Shown here one piece after another: positions 58,675 to 64,000 of a stretch of DNA of 64,000 bases. The stretch's first letter is position 1. Every line of letters begins with the position of its first letter. The position numbers and the translations under genes are program-made. The DNA comes from Rathayibacter oskolensis (lineage in GTDB: Bacteria > Actinomycetota > Actinomycetes > Actinomycetales > Microbacteriaceae): positions 372,001 through 436,000 of the forward strand of contig NZ_FXBM01000001.1 of assembly GCF_900177245.1 (NCBI RefSeq), given 5' to 3'. The notes under the pieces are model-generated. The model made no database searches and had not been told where the DNA came from. It saw only the letters and a program-made list of their open reading frames with translations.

Positions 58675-60222
58675 TCAGACGGTGGAGGGGACCGCCTCGT
58701 CGGCCCAGCCGGCTTCGCGGAGCGCTGCCCGCGCCTCCGCCCGGGCCGAGTAGGGCGTGCGGACACCCTGGATGTCGCGGTAGTTCTGGTGCCCGGGACC
58801 CGCCCAGAGGATCGAGTCGCCCTCCTCGGCCAGACCGACCGCGACGCGGATCGCCCGCTTGGGGTCGTCCACCTCGTGGATCTCGCCGTCGGGTCGAGCG
58901 GCCCGCGCCGCCTCGACGAGCGTGCGCCGGATCGATGCCGGCTCCTCGAAGCGAGGGTGGTGGTCGGTCACGACGAGGATGTCGCTCCCGGTCACGGCGG
59001 CCTGCGCCATGGCGGGCCGCTTGAGCGCGTCGCGGTCGCCGTCGGCGCCGAAGACCATGATGACGCGGCCGGGAGTGACCTCGCGGACCGCCTCCAGAGT
59101 GCGCTGGAAGGCGTCGGCGCTGTGCCCGAAGTCGACGTAGACGGTCGGGCCGCGATCGCCGGAGACGCGCTCGGTGCGCCCGGGGAGGGAGACGTCGACC
59201 CCGCCGTCGCGGTGCAGCGCGGCGCGGATCTCGGCGATCGGGCGACCCGCCTCGATCAGCATCACGATGGCGAGGGCGGCGTTCGCGGCCATGTGCGCGC
59301 CGATGATCGGCACCGAGGTCGTGATCGCCCGCGACTGCCGGTTCTCGAGTCGGAAGTGCGTGCGCCCGAACTCCTGCTCGAGGATGCCGACGCGCCAGTC
59401 GGCGTCGACTCCGGGAAGAGAGGTGATGGTCGTCACCGGGATCCCCGCCGTGTCGCGGATGCGCTCGCCGGCGGGCGAGTCGAGCGAGACGACGGCGCGG
59501 CGGGCGCGGTCGGGCTGGAACAGCTGCGCCTTCTGGGCGAAGTAGGTCTCCATGTCGCCGTAGTCGTCGAGGTGGTCGTGGCTGAGGTTGGTGAAGCCGG
59601 CGACGTCGAACACGACTCCGTCGACGCGGTGACGGGTCAGGGCCTGCGCACTGACCTCGATGGCCGCGGCCCCGACACCCTCCTCGTGCATGCGCGCGAT
59701 CAGCGCGTGCAGCTCGCTCGCCTCGGGAGTGGTCAGCCCGCTGGTGACGGAGGTGTCGCCGATGTGCCGCTCGGCCGTCGAGCTCAGGCCGGGGACGACC
59801 CCGAGCTGACGCAGGATCCCCTCGAGCATGTGGACGGTCGAGGTCTTGCCGTTCGTGCCGGTCACGCCGAAGAGCTGCGGCGCGCGCTCGGCCGTGGCGT
59901 AGACCGCGGCGGCGACCGCCCCGAGGCTGGCGCGGGGATCGTCGACGACGAGGGTCGGCAGCCCGGTCGCGCGAGCGGCGCTCTCGCCGGTGGCGTCGGT
60001 CAGCACGGCCGCGGCACCGCGGTCCCGCGCCTCTCTGACGAAATCCGCTCCGTGGCGGTGGATGCCGGCGAGGGCGACGAAGAGGTCGCCCGGCTCGACG
60101 TCGGAGGCGATGAGCGTCACTCCGGTGAGCTCGACGGCGTCGGAGGAGTCGCCGCCGGAGATCCCGAGAAGGCTCGTCAGGCCGGCGAGGGGGAGTGCCG
60201 GCGCGTGTCGAGGTCGGAGCAT
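58675..60222 (-). CDS. MurE-like Mur ligase (orphan paralogue)
   Basis: 515 residues from the ATG at 60222 (AAAGGA upstream). N-terminal Mur domain with SDVEPGDLFVALAGIHRHGA (about 40-59), P-loop GTNGKTST (122-129), central domain with VEVSAQALTRHRVDG-like sequence and a C-terminal domain containing GADGDRD and TDHHPRFEEP where typical MurE has a DNPR motif. It belongs to UDP-MurNAc-tripeptide ligases but is isolated from any division/cell-wall cluster. The altered motif suggests another third-position amino acid or another substrate. Confidence 0.9.
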   Translation of the reverse strand: MLRPRHAPALPLAGLTSLLGISGGDSSDAVELTGVTLIASDVEPGDLFVALAGIHRHGADFVREARDRGAAAVLTDATGESAARATGLPTLVVDDPRASLGAVAAAVYATAERAPQLFGVTGTNGKTSTVHMLEGILRQLGVVPGLSSTAERHIGDTSVTSGLTTPEASELHALIARMHEEGVGAAAIEVSAQALTRHRVDGVVFDVAGFTNLSHDHLDDYGDMETYFAQKAQLFQPDRARRAVVSLDSPAGERIRDTAGIPVTTITSLPGVDADWRVGILEQEFGRTHFRLENRQSRAITTSVPIIGAHMAANAALAIVMLIEAGRPIAEIRAALHRDGGVDVSLPGRTERVSGDRGPTVYVDFGHSADAFQRTLEAVREVTPGRVIMVFGADGDRDALKRPAMAQAAVTGSDILVVTDHHPRFEEPASIRRTLVEAARAARPDGEIHEVDDPKRAIRVAVGLAEEGDSILWAGPGHQNYRDIQGVRTPYSARAEARAALREAGWADEAVPSTV

Positions 60223-60403
60223 GGGGTCCTTTCGTCTTCGGGACCGGGGGCCGCGGATCCGAGGGGCCGGAGCCGCGCAGTCGCCGAGGCTGTCGCACAC
60301 GCTAGGGGAGGCGCATATGTGAATCCTTCGAGGATATTGGAGTCGGCCGCGAAGGGGGACCGCTCCACACCGGGGTGCCCGGAGTGCCTCCGAGGGCCGC
60401 GGT

Positions 60404-60409
60404 TAGGCT
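60404..60409 (+). promoter_or_regulatory. -10 hexamer of the VanY-type gene
   Basis: TAGGCT, six bases before the ATG at 60416. A minus-strand TAGCGT at 60298-60303 may serve the divergent Mur ligase gene. Confidence 0.5.
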
Positions 60410-60415
60410 CGGGGG

Positions 60416-61294
60416 ATGACCTCGAGCGAGAACGAGCCCCGGGACGGGCGACCTGTCGGGCGGCGAGCGCTGGTGATCGGGGGCGTCGCCGCGGCGGCCG
60501 GTGCCACCGCGTTCGGGGTCGGTGCGGCGATCGGCAACGGCCGTGCCTCCGCTCCTTCGCCGACGCCGACGACTCCGGTGAGTCCGCCGTCGACTCCGAC
60601 GCCCACCGCCACCACGCCGTCCGCGGAGCCGACCCCTGCCCCCACTCCGACACCGACCCCCACGCCCGGGATCGACCTCACCGCGAACTCCGTCGACGAT
60701 CCCGCCAGCGTCTGGGTGGTCGTCAACAAGCTCCGGACCCTCTCGCCGATCGACTACGTCCCGGCCGACCTGGTCTCGCCCGACGTGCCCTACGTGAACC
60801 GCCAGCCGATGCGGCAGGCCACCGCCGACGCTCTCGTCGCCCTCTTCTCGGCCGCCGTGGCCGAGGCGGGCCTCTCGCTCGCTGTTCAGAGCGCCTACCG
60901 CTCGTACGACACCCAGGTCAGCGTCTACGCGGGGTGGGTGTCGACGCGCGGCCAGGCGGGCGCCGACGCGACCAGCGCCCGACCCGGTCACAGCGAGCAT
61001 CAGACGGGGTGGGCGGTCGACGTGGTCGGCGCATCCGGTGCCTGCGCCCTCGAGATCTGCTGGGGCGACACTCCCGAGGGGCAGTGGGTGGGTGCCAACG
61101 CGCACCGCTTCGGCTTCCTGGTCCGCTACCGCCCCGAGAGCACTCCGATCACGGGGTACGAGTCGGAGCCGTACCACCTGAGGTACGTGGGCACCGAGCT
61201 CTCGCAGTACCTGCACGACTCGGGGATCGAGACCCTGGAGCGTCTCTTCGGGCTTCCGGATGCGCCCGATTACGCGGCGGGAACCGTGAGCTGA
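60416..61294 (+). CDS. VanY-type D-Ala-D-Ala carboxypeptidase (M15)
   Basis: 292 residues. GRRALVIGG then a hydrophobic stretch (about 18-45) gives a Tat-like signal or anchor, followed by a Pro/Thr-rich linker (45-85). The M15B catalytic domain has SAYRSYDTQ (about 161-169), SARPGHSEHQTGWAVDV (zinc His and Asp, about 184-200) and EPYHLRYVG (third zinc ligand). It would trim stem pentapeptides of peptidoglycan outside the cell. Divergent from the Mur ligase, so both may serve wall remodelling. Confidence 0.92.
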   Translation: MTSSENEPRDGRPVGRRALVIGGVAAAAGATAFGVGAAIGNGRASAPSPTPTTPVSPPSTPTPTATTPSAEPTPAPTPTPTPTPGIDLTANSVDDPASVWVVVNKLRTLSPIDYVPADLVSPDVPYVNRQPMRQATADALVALFSAAVAEAGLSLAVQSAYRSYDTQVSVYAGWVSTRGQAGADATSARPGHSEHQTGWAVDVVGASGACALEICWGDTPEGQWVGANAHRFGFLVRYRPESTPITGYESEPYHLRYVGTELSQYLHDSGIETLERLFGLPDAPDYAAGTVS

Positions 61295-61343
61295 GGGTCG
61301 CGCGATCAGATCCGGGTGATCTCGGACGTGACACGCGCGGCTC

Positions 61344-61360
61344 GTTACCGTACTGTTACC
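61344..61360 (+). promoter_or_regulatory. MtrA-like direct repeat upstream of the amidase-domain gene
   Basis: GTTACC at 61344-61349 and again at 61355-61360, five bases apart (11-bp period). The same form is known for MtrA boxes in actinobacteria, whose targets include wall hydrolase genes. It lies 132 bases upstream of the GTG start. Inferred from similarity only. Confidence 0.5.
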
Positions 61361-61491
61361 CGAAGCATTCCGGAGAGCGCCTCCCCACGGCCTCCCGATC
61401 GCGTCTGTCGACCCGCATCTGTCGACACAGTCGCCTCCCCCGATCCCGCGCGTGGTCCCCTGCCGCGCGACCCGAACCGTGAGATACCTCT

Positions 61492-63018
61492 GTGCCCCAT
61501 CGCTCCACCCGTTCCACCCCTGCTCCGCCGCTCGCCCCTGAGACCGCCGCCTCTGAGACCGCCGCCCCTGAGGCCGCCCCGCTCGCTGACGGTGCGAGCA
61601 CTGCACCACCGCTGACCCGCCGGGAGGCGCGCGAGCGCGAGGGACGCCGACGCGCTGACCCCGGCGCGACCGAGACGGTCTCCGTCCCGGTACCGGTCGA
61701 GCGCGCGGTCTCCGCCCCGGTCCCGCCGCACTCCGTCGCCGAGACGGTCTTCTCGTCGCGGCGCGATCGACGGACGGCCGAGGGACACCGTCAGCGTGCG
61801 GAGCCCGCACGCCGCGGCGCCTCCTTCTTCCGCCCCTCCCGCCGGCACCTGGTGCTCGCGATGTCGGGCGGCCTCGTCGTGGTCGCCGTCGCCTCCGGAG
61901 TCAGCCTGACCGTCGGATCGTCGGGATCCGCGGAGTCGGCCGCCGCGACCTCGACGGGCACCCCCTCCACCACCCCGTCTCCGTCGACGGTCGCCGTCCT
62001 CCCCGCGACCACGGCGTCGGCGCGGGTCGTCCTCAGCGCCGTCTCGACCACCTCGGGCACGGTGGCCGGGGGCACGAGCGTCACCCTCTCGGGAGCGAAC
62101 CTCGACGCCGTCGCGACCGTCCGCTTCGGCGACGCCGAGGGCAGCGTCGCCGTCGAGAACCCCGATCAGATCACCGTCACCGCGCCTCCCGCCTCCGGAG
62201 AGGCCGAGGGCGTCGTCCCCGTCGCCTTCTTCGACTCCGACGGTCGGCCCATCACCTTCGACGCGGTCACGGACGAGGCCGCGGCGGTCACCGTCGACGG
62301 CACTCCGGCCGAGGCCGTCCAGCCGGCGGTCGACACCGCTGCACCGGAGGCGACGGCACCGCCGGTGGAGGCCGACCCCGTCACCGCGCCCCCGGCGACC
62401 GCACAGGCCACCGTCGAACCCGCCTCCGACCTCGAGGCGCCCGCCGCGACCGCCTCGCCGAGTCCGACGGCGACCGGCGTGCTGGCCACGACCAAGGTCG
62501 TCGCCTCGGCCATCACCTTCGCCTACACCCCCGACCCGGCGATCGAGGCAGCCAAGGCCGAGGCGGCGCTCGCCGCGAGCCGGCTGGCCTCGCAGCTCGA
62601 CTACCTCGAGACCTACTGGTCCGACTACAACTCCGCGCAGTACGGCGCGATCTCGGGCAACGACTGCGTCAACTTCGCGTCGCAGTCGCTCATCGCCCGC
62701 GGCTGGGCGATGGACGGGGAGTGGAACTACTCCTCCACCGGCGGCTACAGCTCCGCGTGGGCGTCGTCCACCGCGTTCAACTCCTATCTGGCGGCGCACC
62801 CGGAGCGGGCGACGCCGCTCTCGAACGCGCAGCGCGACCAGGTAGAGGTCGGCGACGTCGTGCAGTTCGACTGGGACGGCTCCGGCGACTGGGACCACAC
62901 CGGCATCGTCACCGCCGTCGACGGCGACACGATCCTCTACTCCTCGCACACGGTCGACAACTTCGACCAGAGCATCGACTCGGCCTCGGCCGCGCGGATC
63001 ATGTTCTGGAGCGTCTGA
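61492..63018 (+). CDS. Membrane-anchored protein with IPT/TIG and amidase_6-type domains
   Basis: 508 residues from a GTG. A 118-residue cytoplasmic N-terminus with LTRREAREREGRR, one membrane helix (119-141), a Thr/Ser linker, an IPT/TIG beta-sandwich (about 178-247, SGTVAGGTSVTLSGANLD), another Pro/Ala linker, and a C-terminal putative amidase domain (about 345-508) with Cys392 in GNDCVNFASQ, GDVVQFDWDG and WDHTGIVT (His). The last part is cysteine-peptidase-like (NlpC/CHAP relative), probably cutting peptidoglycan stem peptides. A possible MtrA box lies upstream and a hairpin downstream. Confidence 0.88.
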   Translation: MPHRSTRSTPAPPLAPETAASETAAPEAAPLADGASTAPPLTRREAREREGRRRADPGATETVSVPVPVERAVSAPVPPHSVAETVFSSRRDRRTAEGHRQRAEPARRGASFFRPSRRHLVLAMSGGLVVVAVASGVSLTVGSSGSAESAAATSTGTPSTTPSPSTVAVLPATTASARVVLSAVSTTSGTVAGGTSVTLSGANLDAVATVRFGDAEGSVAVENPDQITVTAPPASGEAEGVVPVAFFDSDGRPITFDAVTDEAAAVTVDGTPAEAVQPAVDTAAPEATAPPVEADPVTAPPATAQATVEPASDLEAPAATASPSPTATGVLATTKVVASAITFAYTPDPAIEAAKAEAALAASRLASQLDYLETYWSDYNSAQYGAISGNDCVNFASQSLIARGWAMDGEWNYSSTGGYSSAWASSTAFNSYLAAHPERATPLSNAQRDQVEVGDVVQFDWDGSGDWDHTGIVTAVDGDTILYSSHTVDNFDQSIDSASAARIMFWSV

Positions 63019-63048
63019 CTCGAGGAGAAGGGGCCGCTCCACGAGAAA

Positions 63049-63078
63049 GGGCCGCCATCGCGTGTGCGATGACGGCCC
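63049..63078. terminator. Terminator between amidase-domain and CsbD genes
   Basis: Arms 63049-63061 and 63066-63078 pair at 12 of 13 positions (GGGCCG...CATCGC with GCGATG...CGGCCC) around a GTGT loop, between convergent genes. Confidence 0.75.
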
Positions 63079-63095
63079 CGACTGCTCGGAGAGGG

Positions 63096-63269
63096 TCAGT
63101 TCTTGAAGACGTCCTTGACGTCCTCGCCGACCTTCTTGGCCTGCGCCTTGGTCTGATCGGCCTGGCCCTCGGCCTCGAGGCGCTCGTTGTCGGTCAGCTT
63201 GCCGACCGCCTCCTTCGCCTTTCCGACCAGGTTCTCGGCGGTGTTGCGGATCTTGTCGTCTGCACCCAT
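63096..63269 (-). CDS. CsbD-family stress protein
   Basis: 57 residues from the ATG at 63269 (AAGGAG upstream). The whole protein is a CsbD domain: DKIRNTAENLVGKAKEAVGK, then ADQTKAQAKKVGEDVKDVF. Members are small, charged, abundant general-stress proteins of unknown mechanism. It lies 96 bases downstream of the AmaP-like gene on the same strand, a pairing seen with Asp23/Gls24-type envelope stress genes. Confidence 0.92.
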   Translation of the reverse strand: MGADDKIRNTAENLVGKAKEAVGKLTDNERLEAEGQADQTKAQAKKVGEDVKDVFKN

Positions 63270-63365
63270 GAGGGGCTCCTTCCGTTCGGTGGGATGGTCC
63301 TCCGGCGAGGTCCGCCGGAGGGGGATCATGCAGGTGCGGGTGGATCGCTCCACCGGCACCCGTGG

Positions 63366-63989
63366 TCACGCGACGCGGTCCTCCTTGGAGAACCCGGCGC
63401 GAGCGCTCGAGGCGACCTCGAGCACGACGGGGAGGCGGGCTCCGAGCAGGCGGTCGAGCTCGAGGACCTCCTGGTGCACGGAGTCGACCACGGCGCGCGG
63501 CGAGACGCCGGCGCGGGGGAGGACGCGGACCTTCAGCGCGGTGGCGGAGCCGTGGCGGAAGGCCGCCACGGTCACGTCGAGCAGGTCGGTCCGGCCGGCC
63601 AGCGCGTTCTCGAGCACGTCCTGCGCGAAGCCGGTGCCGATCTCGACGTCCCCGGCCGGTCCGTCGTCGCGACCGGAGTCGATGAGGACCGTCGCCGTCC
63701 GCCCGCGGCCGTGGGCCACGGCGAGGGCGATGCAGACGATGATCGCGAGCAGACAGAGTCCGACGATCGCGTACAGCGGCCAGAGCACGGCCGTGTCGCT
63801 CCAGGCGGTGCCGTCCTCCGGTGAGATCCGCGAGACGAGAGCCGCACCCTGGTCGGAGGCGAACGCCGACACGGCGTCGCGCACCGGCTGCGAGACGGCG
63901 ACGAGGACGAGTCCTGCCGCCACCGCGGCCAGCACGAGCCCGACGACGAAGAGGACGAGGCGGTTGACGAAGCGGTTGCTCGTGGTCAT
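63366..63989 (-). CDS. AmaP-like (alkaline shock membrane anchor) protein
   Basis: 207 residues with two helices (about 10-32 and 69-92) and a cytoplasmic C-terminal domain (about 110-200: VLIDSGRDDGPAGDVEIGTG, ALKVRVLPRAGVSPRAVVDS) resembling the Asp23/Gls24-associated anchor AmaP or DUF6286. It probably tethers an Asp23-type protein to the membrane. The ATG overlaps the stop of an upstream gene that lies almost wholly outside the window (ATGA), with GGAGG as ribosome-binding site. Confidence 0.8.
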   Translation of the reverse strand: MTTSNRFVNRLVLFVVGLVLAAVAAGLVLVAVSQPVRDAVSAFASDQGAALVSRISPEDGTAWSDTAVLWPLYAIVGLCLLAIIVCIALAVAHGRGRTATVLIDSGRDDGPAGDVEIGTGFAQDVLENALAGRTDLLDVTVAAFRHGSATALKVRVLPRAGVSPRAVVDSVHQEVLELDRLLGARLPVVLEVASSARAGFSKEDRVA

Positions 63990-64000
63990 CAGATCCTCCC
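63989..64000 (-). CDS. Last codons of an upstream gene
   Basis: On the minus strand the final twelve bases read GRI and a stop that overlaps the AmaP-like ATG by four bases. From context it may be an Asp23/Gls24 or related gene, but nothing more can be seen. Confidence 0.35.
   Translation of the reverse strand, partial: GRI

Overview
The window is high-GC DNA (roughly 70% G+C by eye) from an actinobacterium, most likely the family Microbacteriaceae (Rathayibacter, Clavibacter, Curtobacterium or a relative). The reasons are gene content (PknG/GlnX/GlnH, LLM oxidoreductase duo, CsbD/AmaP-like pair, MtrA-like box), four-base start/stop overlaps, and many promoters whose -10 hexamer lies only 6-8 bases before the start codon, which implies leaderless mRNAs. 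No rRNA, tRNA, CRISPR array or transposase was seen.

Layout. 1-1215: a cut DUF2071 gene and a divergent EamA transporter. 1303-11532: a tightly coupled eight-gene signalling operon (TelA, XpaC-like protein, AAA+ ATPase, GlnX, GlnH, coiled-coil protein, PknG kinase, PP2C phosphatase). 11580-17245: a metabolic block (CoA-acylating semialdehyde dehydrogenase, PucR regulator, class III aminotransferase, GH114-type lipoprotein) with a 135-bp tandem duplication at 13097-13366. 17258-20479: signalling resumes with a VWA protein, an FHA protein and a second Ser/Thr kinase. 20646-23763: sugar ABC importer without its ATPase. 23896-27396: luciferase-like monooxygenase plus FMN reductase, and a HipBA toxin-antitoxin pair. 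27450-30900: circularly permuted ATP-grasp, alpha-E and transglutaminase genes. 30884-35266: MFS/MarR pair, EamA transporter, histidine phosphatase, exonuclease/phosphatase-fold protein and a small acidic protein. 35471-40447: Tat-exported small protein, fatty acid desaturase, PspA and a TPM-domain membrane protein. 40628-44162: frameshifted old yellow enzyme, two small genes, an F420-type LLM oxidoreductase and a TSUP permease. 44169-48146: CitMHS transporter with a divergent CitA/CitB-type two-component system. 48321-52782: TerC, alpha/beta hydrolase, lipoate ligase, GNAT protein and an orphan DNA methyltransferase. 52848-53979: a DUF559 gene enclosed by 46-bp inverted repeats. 54027-58488: LacI regulator, GH1 beta-glucosidase and a DHA2 drug exporter. 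58675-64000: MurE-like ligase, VanY-type carboxypeptidase, amidase-domain protein, CsbD and an AmaP-like protein.

How it works together. The strongest system is the split signalling island. A periplasmic amino-acid binding lipoprotein (GlnH) and a membrane partner (GlnX) are expected to inform a PknG-type kinase, as in mycobacteria. Here they are embedded with TelA, an AAA+ ATPase, a PP2C phosphatase, a VWA protein, an FHA phosphopeptide reader and another kinase, a set that recalls the TerY-P (VWA, kinase, PP2C) stress triads. PknG, the phosphatase and the FHA protein share a short N-terminal zinc-knuckle tag. Other themes are envelope maintenance (PspA, TPM, desaturase, Mur ligase, VanY, amidase), dicarboxylate or citrate sensing and uptake, and beta-glucoside use controlled by LacI.
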